From Glandiceps talaboti (taxonomy: Eukaryota > Hemichordata > Enteropneusta > Spengelidae): a stretch of 64,000 nt of DNA. Both the position numbers and the translations under genes were made by a program. This document shows, one piece after another, positions 22,214 to 37,100 of this stretch; positions within the stretch are counted from its first letter, which is position 1, and each line of letters opens with the position of its first letter. The stretch lies in contig NC_135558.1 of NCBI RefSeq assembly GCF_964340395.1, forward strand, positions 967,001 to 1,031,000, written 5' to 3'. Below the pieces are notes generated by a model. That model ran no database searches. It was not told the origin of the DNA and saw only the letters and a list, made by a program, of their open reading frames with translations.

Positions 22214-25200
22214 CACACACACATACATACATACATACATACATACATACATACATACATACATACATACATACATACATACATACATGTACATACAAAA
22301 TTGGAAATTGATCAAACAAATACATAAGCAAGACAATCCCCATTGTAATCACAGTTACGTGAGATATATATGGAAGTGTATATATTAATTCGATGATTTA
22401 TATTTATACATGTTAATTTTTTATAACATATTTATGCTTCTCTCCGGTGAGGAGCACCCTTTATTGGTCCAGCGTTAGTGCAGGAGGAAGCTGGAGTACT
22501 CGGGGAAAGCCCACGTTGTTCTGTATCTTAGACTGATCGATTGCAAGTTTAGGTACATCTCGCTCCTAACAAGAACAACCTATATTTACCGCTACTATTC
22601 ACGACTGTTTTGCATTCACCAGTCACCATTTACGTAATATGATAACTTATTATGCCGTTGAACAATCATGAACTATTATACATCAATCAACGATCACGAT
22701 GCTACACTTTTAGGGATGAAAATATCCCTTCGAACATCCTGGATGTCTAGTCAATTTGACAATATATGTATTCATCATTAGCAATTATACATCTTACTAC
22801 TGTCCAAATCAAATCTATTTGTAAAGCTTCCCATTGTCTGTTGATATGCTCCAGTCACTTATCAACTCAGTAGGATTGCCAAAACTCAAGAGACATTGAT
22901 AAAAATTATCCCGATCAACAAACGCAATCCATTTTATCCTGCCTCCTTCGTAGCAGGAGAAAAACTGTAACCCAGGCTAATACTTGTAGACAAAAGTGCC
23001 AACTGCTTCAATCTATAACCCTCGAAAAAACACCGGTTCAAGGAAAGACTTCACGCATTAGACAAAATTCGGTGAGAACAACAATACAACTGATACAAAA
23101 ACAGGGTGCTGTAGGTTCAAGTGACACTTTCATCAGTTTCTTTATATCTACTTATATCAAGTCAAGCAAACGCACTACTGTTTTCTGTCGGGTTGTATTC
23201 AACCAGCTACATAATTTTGATGACGAAAAATGACTCTATGACCAATGAATCTAGGTGTCTAAGACTCATTCTGTATACAACGTCACTACATACCTGAAGC
23301 ACACGTTTAGTAAGACCGGTTTTCTGAGCAAGTTGCTTGAGATCTTTAGCATCTGGGTTGTGGTTGAGTGCGAAGTAAGATTTCATAGTTCGTAACTGGT
23401 GGTGTTTAAATGACGTTCTCATCCTCTTTGTTCGCTGCTGTTGATACTGTTCCGCTGTTAAATCCTGGCTGTTTTCACTATCGTTATGAGGGTAACCTGT
23501 AACATCAAAAGAATCAAATTATTATCAAAAATATGTCATTCAAATAAAAAAATGAAGGTGAGAACGATGATCTTAGGATATTAATGACAGTTTTGAGTTA
23601 CCGAACTATCGCTTTAACTTTGACCTTGACCCTGACTCTGACCAGTCCAGGTTTATTATATAGAACATGCTGCCATCTCTGGCCCTGTTCTATCTACCCG
23701 TGAGCTAGTGACCAAGAAGATATCTATGTTGTAGTTCATGTAACCCTAACCCGATCTCCAATCTCCAACCTCCAACCTCCATTTGAACAGATATTCAGCA
23801 CTTTAATTCCCATCCTTTTAATAATTATCAAAGAGATAACGAACAGAAACAATTTACCGTTTTATTTAACAATATTTCCCTATCATTTCAGGAGAAGCAA
23901 AACAACCGACAATACAGGATGGACGTGTCTTTCGCAATCCTTCACTGATTGTACTTTCGATAGAACGATAGTAATTTCTCTTCTTTTTTCCTCCTCTGTT
24001 ATCACCTATCTAATCTGTAGACGGTCCTGGGGCTATTCACCAAATGTTCATAGAGAGAGAATGTAATTTGGGACTCAATTTCAAATTACCCCATATTTCC
24101 TCGGTACTACCCGCCCTTCTACTTCGGAAATTAAGTTAATGATTTTGCCACTTGTAAGCTTCCATTATTTCTGCATGAAGTGGTTTTCAAAAAAACCTGT
24201 CTCACTGGACCCATTCATGACTCGGTTGTTTGACAGATTTTTGCCCGAGAACTTGCTCCTTTGCAAAGTTTGCAAATACTTCGGTGAAAAAAAGGCGGAA
24301 AGGGGCGAACAGGTATCTAAAAAAGGCATAGACGATTTTTCTCTACAAAGTGAGATGACGTCATCTATAGCGTATTATTAAAATTCAGTATATGACAACA
24401 GGTGAAAGGTCAAGAAATGGTGGGTGCAATTCGATTTTAAAAATCACTGAAAATGACAAGTCCAATATGTCCATCCAAATTATTTTAGATTTTGGGGAAA
24501 CATATTGAATGGCAAAATATAAACTCGATATGGAGAATACCTGAAGCCAAACGGATGACGACACAAATACAGACTGAGCGAAATAATGTAATTGTTAGAA
24601 CGGTGTGACAACAAACTTAGGTGTTTGTGAATCAAAAGAGAACGTATTTGAAGTCGGAATTTCCATCAAAGGACAAACAGTTGTTAGCGACCACGCTGTA
24701 GGCGGGAAGATTCTTCATTTTTTAGCGACAACGATAGTGTCCCGAAGGCAAGAAAGATGTGTGACGCCTGACACTATCGGATCAATCTCCAATCTTTGCT
24801 CTTACAAAAGGTTAATGGTACAATTACCAGTCAAATACACCTTTAGGGCTTTCACTCTAAAACTCGTTAGTTCAGTCCTCCTCTCCTCTACGCACTCTCG
24901 CCAGATATCACATTATGAAGAAAATATTGCACCATTTTCGTCTCTTTCGGTCAAACGTTTGATAATAAGTATTCATGTATTTGTAAATCAAGGGTAGCAT
25001 TCTCCCAAAGTTCGGAATAATCTTTAATTTGAAACGCGCCAGGGGCGAAAGAAGAACTCTTACGACGGCGAAGTCTACTAGCCTATAGAGTTATATAGAG
25101 TCGAGGGGACTACACACGCATGGCCGATCCAATGAGTCGGTGAGGGCACTTGAGATCCTCTCTAACAGATAAAGTTAACACGGATTGATGTCATCAGAAA

Positions 25201-28200
25201 TAAATCTCTGTATCGTAAAGGTACGAATGAACAATAAAAGAACGGCTTAATGGGCCTCCTAGAGACCGATTACAACACTGATAAGACCGGGGAGAATTCA
25301 CTGTGGACAAACTATACAGGCTCTACACATGTAGCAGTGGATGATAGCTTGGAGCAGTTATCATCCCCGTGGGGCTTTATACAGCTGATATACAATATAG
25401 ATAAGGAGGAGGATGATATGAAGTTATACCGTACTCAAGACTATACATCTATGTTCTTGTACACATGGAAGTACAAACAACTTCGTAGTTTAGGTAGGCT
25501 TATGCCGATCATACGTCAATCTCGTTCTCTTTGTGCAAACTTCTATATCGGAAAGACACTGTACTTCACTACAGATTCTCGAAATGGTGGTGTATCGGGA
25601 TTACGATGTCCATTGTTTGACATTCGTGTTGTCATGGTCGCAAAATCGCCAATTTAAGTCCAACCATTGATAGATTTTAGGATCAACAAAAAATCAAAAC
25701 ACTAATAAATGCAAGGATCTAGGAATAGCTTTCATTTACAAGATTCCTAAAGAGATATTCACACATTACGTTACAAGACACTGTAATCAAATGTGTGTGT
25801 GTTTTTAAGCTGCACTAGATGCTTCTGGGCCATTTTTTAGAAACTGTTTTTGTAGATGTTACTCCGTAATATTTTACGACATGAGGTGTATTGAATCATC
25901 TAGCATCGTCGTAAACACAACAGCCTCTTTTACGGTACCGTCCAAAACGCACTGCCAATATACATGATATGATATGTGTTTTATTGTCATATATATATAC
26001 TGATACATATATAATGAAATGTGCATTGATTTTGCGTGGAAATGAAAAATTTACAAAAACAGTACTCTGTAGAGGACTCCTAACACTTGGATAAAAGCTA
26101 AACACTGTGTGATTAGAATATTTCGTTGCTTCAGCAGAATATGTACTCTGTCTTGGGAGAATGCTATAGGTCAACTTGTGTGTAGCTGTACACATAGCAT
26201 GGTAAGGAAAAGTAAAGTAGTTGTATTTTACCGTGAAGGTATGAACACTACAATCAGTGCTTCCTTTCTCCAGAACAGGTGGCACACAAAACGTGAACAT
26301 TAATTACGAGACACGCCCGTGAAAATCGCTGTGACTGAAAATGTATGACCTATAGTTTGTGCCTCAAAATTGAATAATTTATTTCATTAGAACACAAACA
26401 AGTAAGAAACAGATTACAACTACCATATATAGGCATCAAGGAAAGTAATACTAACACGGTGATGAATTCAAAACAAACATTCGCTAAAGATTTAAATCCG
26501 TCACTACTAACACTACCTATGGTCCAAAATAAACCGATATTTACTATGTACAATATCTTGTACGTTAACCCTTTTTAGCGAATAAAGCTGTGACTGCTTT
26601 GTGAAAAAATGATCCAGTTACAGCCAGTACATGTTTAAATACCATTATGATCTGACCACTAAAAGGCCAGTATGACAATGCTATATTTTCCCTTCAACTT
26701 GCGGGCTAATCACGTCTAAGTTTCGGAATGAAATTTGCGAACCTTCAAGAACCATGTGACTGTATTCATGTAGATAGATATATTCGTAGATGACGTACTT
26801 TTAATGCTGACATAGCCATATAAACATCGACTCGTTTGCTCAAAACGTCTGGTCTTAACTTTTACTTCAGGCAGTTCTTACGTTTTCAAACTGCCAATAT
26901 TTGGTGATGACAGATACATACATGTCAATCAAATTATTTCAAGTTATGACAGAACGCTAAAAAAAATAGTGCTACATAATCAGCACATTAGCACGTCATT
27001 ATGAGATGACAAGAAGGTGTTATAAAGCTATATATGGACACTAAACAATACATCTACACACCTATGCTGTAACGTATTTTCCCGCGAGTGCCTTTGTTTC
27101 CTAACAGTTTACGTCAGTTACCCTATTAAACAGAAGCAACCTAACTAATGGCATCCTACTGTCCATGGGTTCCCCAACACATTCACGGTTTTATTTCATT
27201 AATTTGGTGTACGCGTACAACTGAATACAGATATAGCGATAATTACCGAATAAGGCTGACATTAAATGATATGTAGTGTGACATTTTTCACGGGTAAATA
27301 CTGCTGTGTTTGTCTCTTTTACTGATTCTAAATTTGCACAATGATATCGATAGAGGGCGCCATTTCAACCCGAGCCGTGAGTTAGCACAAATCACACACA
27401 GGAAACGCTTAATGAAACAAACCAAACAAACAAATGATTTAAAAAAATATAAAATAATATTTGTGAAATATGATAAACATGTAGAAATCTTCAAGAATCA
27501 TATTATTTTTGTTTGCTTTAGCAGAATCTACATTGTGGTCAGAAAATACTGTCAGAGGTGACATCACAACATATAAATAGGGAGTCATGATTAAAGCAAA
27601 TAACTGAGCTAAATCAAAATACAGTTATTGTATGCTTACACTAACAGAGAGCAACCCAATCCATGGGAATTTAAAACAAAATCAACTCTTAAAGTTTTCA
27701 AACAAAACACGCATGCTTGCAGGGGTTCCACAGTTTTCTAGTTTAGACCAATGTCTGCTTCGCGGTTATGAAGGTGAAACTATCGAAGGCAAAATACCTC
27801 GAAGCTATCATTGTGACTAAATACCATTCGCATTACTCCCCGTTATGCTGATACTAAGTGGCGTCGGAAAGGTGGCAAAGTAAGACCATTTAGGATGAAT
27901 ATAAAAAAATCCTAGTATGGTGAAATTTGTTTACAAATACGATAGTTTACAGTCGGACATGTATACGAAAGTGCTATTAGGAAACGTTATGGTTTCACAA
28001 ATTGTAAACAACAAAATTACAATTCTAGAAATTTTATTCAAGGTAGGAAGTTTATCTAACGTGATAACGTATTTATGTAGTAATTACAAACTGTGTACAA
28101 CCTAATTTCGAGTTGTTACATGTATGTAGATTCTGTTTTGCTGTCTTCTTTGTTTAAACAAGTAGTCAAGGGTTCTACAGAGAATATATACATTGAAACG

Positions 28201-31131
28201 ACAAATGAACACGTGCACACCATCTTATTGGTGTCTGGTGTCATTTGTAAAGATAGTCATTATCTTTACGCTTAATAGGTACACTTTTAAAACATTTAAT
28301 TACCCTTTTACGACAAGCTGTTACATGGTCACTAAGTGTTTTTATGTTAGATTATATTGTTCGATTCCTAGTTCGTTTTTTCCAGTTTAGTTTACTTAAG
28401 CTTAGTTTAGCTAAGCTTAGCTTAGTTTAGTTTAGTTTAGTTTAACTTTTTTGTTGAATTTTGCATGTTATTGTTGTTGTTGTTGTTGTTGTTGTCGTTG
28501 TCATTGTTGTTGTTGTCGTCGTCGTATCTGACAATGTAAAGTACAATTCCTTAGTTGTGAATGTTTAAGAACAAGAACAAAAACAAGAACAAGAACAAAG
28601 TGATTTTCCTCAGGTTGTTTGGCGATTAAGGGGAGCAGCTGGTGTCACGTGCACGTCGTAATCTCTTCTACAGGCGTGAAATTGTATGTTTTTGGTTGTC
28701 ATTCATCTGATCAGTGGTACGAAGACAACCATAACCAACGAGAGAACCGTCTAGCTGATTGTACTGGTGACAGTTTGATATCACTGAACTCAGCTCCGTT
28801 CTATGAATGATTCAGTAGTTACCTTGCTCAGTATATATTTAGCAAGGACACTGTAACTTTTAATAGTTGTTTGCAAAGTACACCGCGTTACTTGACGTCT
28901 ACCGAACACCCTACAGGGACCGCCATGGATAGGGCCAGAAATAGGTAGAAACGAAACACGTGAAACAACAAAGAACGACGGTCAGAGGGATTCCATGGCT
29001 CAGTTTCTCACGCAATCCCCCGACGCATGGCGAGATATTTCAAGGAAGCAATAGTGTAAATGGTTGACATCTGTATTTTCTAAAACAAATATTACTGCGG
29101 AGAACCATCTTTCAGATTACTAAGATAGACACAAACTAAAACTATTGTAATTCAGTGTGTGTTAGATTACACAAGTGTGCGATAGTAGTGATAGCTGGTG
29201 CCTTGGTTATGTCGATATAATCACCCTGTAAATCAACGTAGTCAACATTGAAAGTCCCCCGAAATGTAAACGGGAAGATCTTGGAAATCTAGAAAAAATA
29301 AACGGTGGAAGAAACTCTGCTATTAGAAACACCACCCTACTGTGAGAATAATTACACATAGTAGATTATATCAATATGTTACAACATCTTAGTAATAGCT
29401 GAACGCTTAGTTTCCACGGTAGAAATAGGAGGTATAAAATACGTTTACCCAGTCAAAAATAAAGTAAGTATAAAATAATTGATATGTATAAAATTTATGA
29501 TAATATAAAATGATTCACGTTGCATATATTAAAGTTAGTGGGGTGAGAATTACAGCAAATGTTGTCAATCGCACACAGTGATCTAACTAATGGTAACATT
29601 ACAGTGATTTGAAAATCACAAATCTTGATTCTGAAGACTCACTTTTTTGTTTCATCTTAGGGTAAGATTTTGGATACTGTGTTAGCCACGTGTGAAGATG
29701 TAAATTTTGAAATGTGATTTATTTGACCTCTTAACTGTTATGACCAACTGTAGTAATACAAAACAATACATCAAATACATCATTACTATACACAGATATG
29801 CGAATTTATTTAAACGCCCACCTTTCTTTTTCTAGATCGTATATTAGTTTATTTTCCTAAACACGTGACATTTAACGGCAATGAGATTTGATAGCTTTCT
29901 GTATTATATTATCATATTTTAAGTATATAGTATTTTTCGACCACCAGCACACAAAATGTCATTATTTTCATTAAATATCAATATATGGATCATTGATATG
30001 AAACTATCTATTAGCACAAGACTTAAATGAGTATAAGTTGATTAATACAAATTTATCATCTGGAAGACATAATACATTGAAAATTTAACTTCTCTCTTTT
30101 TTTGAGACCTTCACCCCGTCTTGAATTTTATCAATACCATTATACTTAGATAATAGTTTGGAGAATGCCGAGCATTCGAATAATTTTGTGATCTGACCCT
30201 GATGACGACAATCATCGGAAAGTATTACCGGTCACTTGCGTAGTATGAAATTGATAGACGTAGATTAGACAGCCTTTTACGGTGGAACTGGGACGGAAAC
30301 CCGATGAGGAAAACAAACTCATTCGCTATTAGTATGCGTTACAAATCAATGAAGTGGACTGAACCATAAGATTTAATACAGACTGTGAAATAGTTAGTCA
30401 CCGATAAGAATGTGTCTACAACGTATGTGAATCAGAACTAGCCAAAAAAATTGGCAAATGAATAACAGAGTTTGCATCGTACTAAATTTGTCGTTTCGTG
30501 GAGTGGTTTATTTAACACAGTATAGTACTATATACATATGTTCCTACTTATGCCGGGGGATATCTTTTAAAGCAGTGAAGAAACGATTTATACACAGGAA
30601 TATGGGGTTACATTGAAAAGCATTGACAAATGTATTCTACTTAAAATCGTATTCACAAACGTACAAACATGTCTAATAGTTTATTTTGTATAATGCCGAT
30701 GATTGAAACACTTGTTCGCGTCCACACTTCATGTACAGCTGACGTTGTGCATCGGGGCGTCGTCGTTGATTAAAAACTACTCGCCAGACAAGCTGGTTGC
30801 TTCGAGAGAATACTGCACTCATGTTTTACGCAAGCAGTAGTCACACAGAACGAAGCAAGGCGAATGAATGTGTATGTATGGGTTGGGTGGGGGTTGGATA
30901 AATAGATGGATGGACAGATAAACCTATACACAGTACATAAAAGGTCACTACCTAGATAGCTACTATAGCTATGGATGGATGACTGGCTGGATGACTGGGT
31001 GGATGGGTGGGTGAGTGAGTGGATGGATGGATTGACGGACGGACGAACAGACTGACGGACGGATGGACGAACAGATGGGTGGCGTGGACGGACGGACTGT
31101 CAGGCAGGCAGACAGACATACAGACAGACAT

Positions 31132-31180
<49 letters not shown>

Positions 31181-34100
31181 TAAATAGTTCGATCGATCGG
31201 TGGATAGATTGATGACTAAATTAACCAGATGTATAGATTATTGAAAATGTCTAATTACTTTGAAATTTTCAGCTGCATGAACGTTAAATGACTAAATGGA
31301 GAAAAAAAAACACTTATAAACTTGAGCGCGGCTAAAGCAGTAGCTAGAGTACAGTACAGGAGTATTATAATTAATGTGATTCGGTGTGCACAGAGTAGTA
31401 TTGTCAAGTACGATTTGATATCTAAATATTGCATTTGTTAATAGTTTGCTTGTATTGTAAAAACTACCAATAGACTGTTTATGTCCCACATACAACATGT
31501 ATTTGGACACTTTGTATTCTTTTATCCAAATGGTCAATTTATTTCACTTTGAGTGGAGGAATGCTAAAGTCAACATTTGTTTGTAAAATGCAGTGATGCA
31601 CTTCTTTATTTTGTAAAGATGGTACACGAAAAACAAATCAATTGGGCATTGCAGTGTCATCTATTGACTATAACATGTCTAGGTACAACCAATTTTGTAT
31701 AATAGTAACCGTACTATCCGCTGTGGAACCTGAGGGTCGAACGCTTTTATATTTTCAGTATCAAGTCTGTGGGGGTTAACAATACATAAAATTAATATAC
31801 CTGTACTATTTCCATCCAGCAGCCCATGTAATTTGATCGAGTAATCCGATCTGTAATTGACTCGCTCGGGCGCGGGGCAGATTCTACTCTACACTCCTCT
31901 ACTCTTTCACACTGACATGGCGTGTTTTCTTTTCCTTTTCATAGTGTCAGCTGATGTCAATACTGGGGTCTTCTGACGTTTCACGCCTGCGGGCAAACCG
32001 GCCACATGAACCAAGCATGTATTCCATTTGTTTTCTCCAACTACTTGACCAGGCTAGCTAAAGAATGGAAGTTATGAACTAGAATAACATCGGTGATAGG
32101 CAAATCAAACAGTATCAGTGGACGGAGTGGTTTACTTCGGAAAAACTAGACGACGTCGGAAGAGTGGAGTAGACATCTTATTGCCATTTGGTAGTGAATG
32201 AGACGTGCCGAACGCAGCAAGACTTCACTTAAACACTTAAAGCGAATCGGAGTAAATGTAGCGTCGATAATAGTAATGGAAAGTTAAAAACAATTGAGAA
32301 ATGTAAATTCATTCCACCATCAATTCTATTAACATTTAACCTCGCATTCGACTTCGATGCCGGTAAAATCATTTTAGCTCTGTCCTGCACAATCTTCGTT
32401 TCAAACATAGAACAAGAACGTTAAACCCAAATATACGATGTGAAATTATCATTTCGTTTTGAATGAATGAAAACAAAGGACATAGAGTCTTCATGACTTC
32501 GATATTTGACTCTTCCCTTTTTTATCGTTACTAAAGACCAACAGAAACAAACATTCATCTATCATTTTCTGTTGTGCACGCACAGGCAAAATCTTCAACT
32601 TCAACTTGTTGAATAGTTATGGGAAAAGTTATACGAGAGATAAGCGTATTGGAAAAAACTAGGTGGGGGAGGGGGGGGGGGTAAAATAAACATATGGGAA
32701 AAACCATGAGAGAACAGTAGAGGGTGCTATTTTTTTTTTAGAATTCGCAAACTTTAGATGTAGGTTACAATGTGGACCTAAAATTGAACACTAACAAATC
32801 AGAACACACATAGTCCTCGCAGGTATAAAACAGAAAGGTAAAAAACAAGTCGAGCGTTTGAAGCCATGGATGACAATTGTGTAATGTCTAGCTGCTTAAC
32901 GTAACGATTAAATTTGACAGGTGAATAATACAGACAAAGTCCATGAAAAGTGTACACACAATGATTAGGACAATAGATATGGTGTTGAAAATACTATGAC
33001 TTGTCACTTTCTGTTTTTCAGACACGCTCACTTTGAGATCCAAGTATAACTTAAGGCGAAATTCAAGTAGCCACACGATTCGGACGTAGACGGGTCAATA
33101 CCACGTTATGACGCGTGTTCCCTGTGAAGAAATCGGAGTTAAAGTACGGCTAAAATTTGTTGTTTAGAGAGCACGGCAGGTGTAACAGCTATGTGACATA
33201 GTCCATAGCAAATCAAGCGGAAGGCATTACTACGTAACGGTAACGTTTTCAATTGGAGCCTGGGGATTAAAATCTCGCTGTACAAGAGACTAACGAGAGC
33301 TATTCAACTCACGTTATTGTCACATACATACTTTTCTCTCACTTCTCTGTTCCTTGCTGTCCAGTATTGTTCTTACAAAACGTTCAAACTACTAGCTTGG
33401 ATAACCCGGCACTGTATGTTATCAGTACGTACCAGCAGATTTGAGAACTAACCTAAAATTGGCAGTGTCCTAATTAAAGTAGAGGTTGATATATATAGTA
33501 TTTGTAGTACAATAACTAGAGGACTGACATTTAGAAATTAACCCTCAACAGACAACTGTTCTATATACCACCACATTATTATTTATATACATAAAAAGTG
33601 ACCCCACGCGAATCCCATATTGTATTCGGTTTTGGATATTGACCGGAACGTCTTTTTATCAAAATATTATAAATTTTGTCGTAAACATGTGAACTGTACG
33701 TACTGAGTTCGACCAGTGGACGATAACATATATTGAAAAAATATGTCTGTATGTATGTATGTATGTATGTATGTATGTATGTATGTATGTATGTATGTAT
33801 GTATGTATGTATGTATGTATGTATGTCTGTCTGTCTGTCTGTCTAAATAGCTAGCTAGCCATCCAGCCATCTAGCTAGCTAGCTTTTTAACGTAACTATC
33901 ATAAATTATATATATATCCGAATGCCGAATGCCTAGTCAAGTTCGATAGCTAAGTTAACAGATAAATCGAAGACGCACATCAATGAAACTGAACATGTCT
34001 GATAGTTCTATCCACGAAAAAAATGAAATATTATTAGGTATTATCCCGAAAATCTTACAACTTTTACAACCCCAACTTTCTGTTATGCAATGATTTAACT

Positions 34101-37100
34101 ATTCGAAAGAACATGTTTAGATCCGAGGCTAATGAAAGGATAGGTTTGTTTGTTTGTTGAATAATGATATTATTATGAAACATATATATAAATATACCTA
34201 AGAGGTGATTAGTATGCACAAAACAAACACATTTTGGTAAAGAATTAATGGCACTTTACATTAATTCAGCTGTGTGTCATACTCGTCGACTGTGCTTATC
34301 AACGTGTTTTTGTTCAATTGCCTTGGTATTATTAACTACTCTTGTGGAACTTTTGTGAAATAAAACACACATCCAGATAGCCCGGATGTGAATCAATATG
34401 GGCAAATTCTCCGGGATCATATCAGTACCTCCTAGGAGGGCTGTCCAAATACAAACATGACATGCGCATATCACCTTGACCACTAATCTCATCCGCTGTC
34501 CGTTTCCATGACAACAGTGATGAAAATGTCATGGGTGGAGAAGTAGGAGGGATTTGTAATAACAAATTAGAAATAGATTGCAGATGTGTTAGCAGAGATG
34601 TAAAACAGACATACTTGTAGTGACAGACCAGAAGTGAAAATCCACGGCATTTTGTTGGCAGAGGGCCTACGGAACTGAATGTGGCAGTACCATGTAACTT
34701 ATATAAACTCTTTATCAGTTCCAACAAATACAGTCATATATTACCATTAAAGAAAGGTATATTTTCATTAAAATGTATTAAACCCGTCAGCATTTGGTAG
34801 TTATAAATTGCATTCCGATTTTTAGACACGTTTAGAATACATGTATTAGAGTTGAAAGGTTAGATCTTGTTTTGTGTACAGTATTTATACATGACTTGTA
34901 TAAATAAGAATTGACGAGTTTTCGCTAATTACATTTCCGACTGTATCTAACAGACACTGTAGGTGAATTCAAGGCAAATACCGGTATCTAACGGACACTG
35001 TAGGTGAATTCAAGGCAAATACACAAGAAAGTTATAGAGGTTTAGTTTAACATATGGAAAAAGAACCAATCGTTGTAACAGTATCCCTTCTATCAGTGAA
35101 GAATGATAAACACTTGGAAAACAACAACAACAATAACACTAACAATAACGAGTACAGAATAACAGCGTGCCTTTGAAAACAATGTTTTTGAACACAACGT
35201 CTTTCAATAATCAGTTGGAATACTTGAATGTCACAAGTCGACTTAGTTGGTCACGTAGTGTTGAGATTATTTAGTTATAGGTACGTGAAGTTTGGCACTT
35301 CAAATACGTAAATAGTTTCAACACTGTACACAAAAGACAAAGTTTGTTGTACTGAAAGTTGTCATCCACGCAGTCGTTTCGATTTTTTTTTTACATTTCC
35401 ACCTCAAGCGTTTATTGTAACAATAACAAAAATTGATGTTGTAAAAGCGTTTGGAGAGAGGAAAACGTCTAACAGGATACAGGCAAATGTGAAATAACAG
35501 AGTTCAATATAAACTAAGAAAAGGAGCTTACAGAATGAACACACTTTATATAATATATTGTATATCACAATCGAGAAATACTTCCCCGAGATATTTAACC
35601 TTGCCGTATATTGATTACCTTTAAGTGGAGATAGTGTTGTGACGGCAAGGAAATTGAACTCCCGCTGCAAGTGATTTCTTGTTTTAAAGGAGAAACTGTT
35701 GCATGTTTAAAGTTCAAACAAACCGTGCATCATGCAACGTCAAATGTCAAGTCTATTAGTTTCTTTTGCCAAAGTTTGCATTGTACCAAATCTCCAAAAT
35801 GACATATTTTGCATATACGTATTGCACAATAAACAACCTCAGGTGTTAGCAACGTATGTTGTATTCATTCATTCATTCATTCATTCATTCATTCATTCAT
35901 TCATTCATTCATTCATTCATTCATTCATTCATTCATTCATTCATTCATTCATTCATTCACACTCAGTATATCTGCCATTGAAAAGAGTACATGTAGTTAA
36001 TTGGTTTGGTAATTCTTTACTTAGGCATAGCCTACTCCGAACTTTTCTCTTTAGAAAAGGTGCAATCTGCATAATGTAACAGATTTTTTATATTTTGCTG
36101 ACAGAAATGCAACATTTCAAAAAGCTTGTGTAACAATGATAGTTTTGCGTATTTTCACTTGTAAACTGTAAGTTTTTAAAGAGATAACCAAACTTGAAGA
36201 TTACGATGTAAAATGAAAGCAAATAAAAACCTAGAATACACTCCCAATGTTACAACTGAAATCACGAAACACGAAACAATCGACACTGAAAAAATCTTAC
36301 CAACATTGCTATATTTTATCGACAATTATACCTGTAGTAGTGTTGGTAAGATTTTTGTTGAGTCAGATCTAGACGATAAAATGTAGCACTGTTGGTAAGA
36401 TTTGTGGAGTCAGACCGTCGATAATATGTAACAGCGTTAGTAAGATTTTTCTTGGGGCAGACGACGTTTTATTTCAGGTCATGTGATTTTAATTGTAACA
36501 CATTAGACTAAGGACCCAGGCACCTAAATTGGTTAGAGAAATTTGATTAAATATTCTCTGGTAAATTATATATTTTTAATGTCATTGAGTAGAATCTAGA
36601 AACGAACGACAACATTTCCATTTCAAAACTAAAAATCCGTTTTATAGTACAAAATACTTACTAATAGTCACCTCAGACTCACAATGTATTTCTCAACAGT
36701 GGCAAGTAAACTCTATTCATGATTAGCTAAACAACTATCCTGAATCGCACAAGAAACAACTGGTTTGCAGATTCATTCTAATTACTTAAAGCATATTTAT
36801 TGTACGCAAATGTAATTGTTTGATATCAATGTTAACACTATTTGTACCCGTAAATTATTTCCTAATCTAAATACCAGTAACCGAACATTTAAAAATAAAC
36901 ATAACAGATGGATAGATGAATGATACATCAATGTACAGTGACTCCTAAAAAAATATCCATTTTGAAATGTCCAAACACTAAATATCCATAGTATAAACAC
37001 AGCAGCTGTTTGGGAGTTTTTAAAAGCCATATTTTCCAATTAATTTTCTTCCTACTACCCTTTTGGCAGAGAAAATAAAACCATTATTTTTTTATATTGA

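Noticed and set aside
25250-25657. 135-codon plus-strand frame in the Lhx intron
   Set aside because: It resembles no known protein and shows no motif; a frame of this length is expected by chance in 26 kb of intron, although composition alone does not exclude it.
32660-32681. G-rich run considered as a functional G-quadruplex
   Set aside because: A single short G homopolymer in an intron with no other supporting feature.
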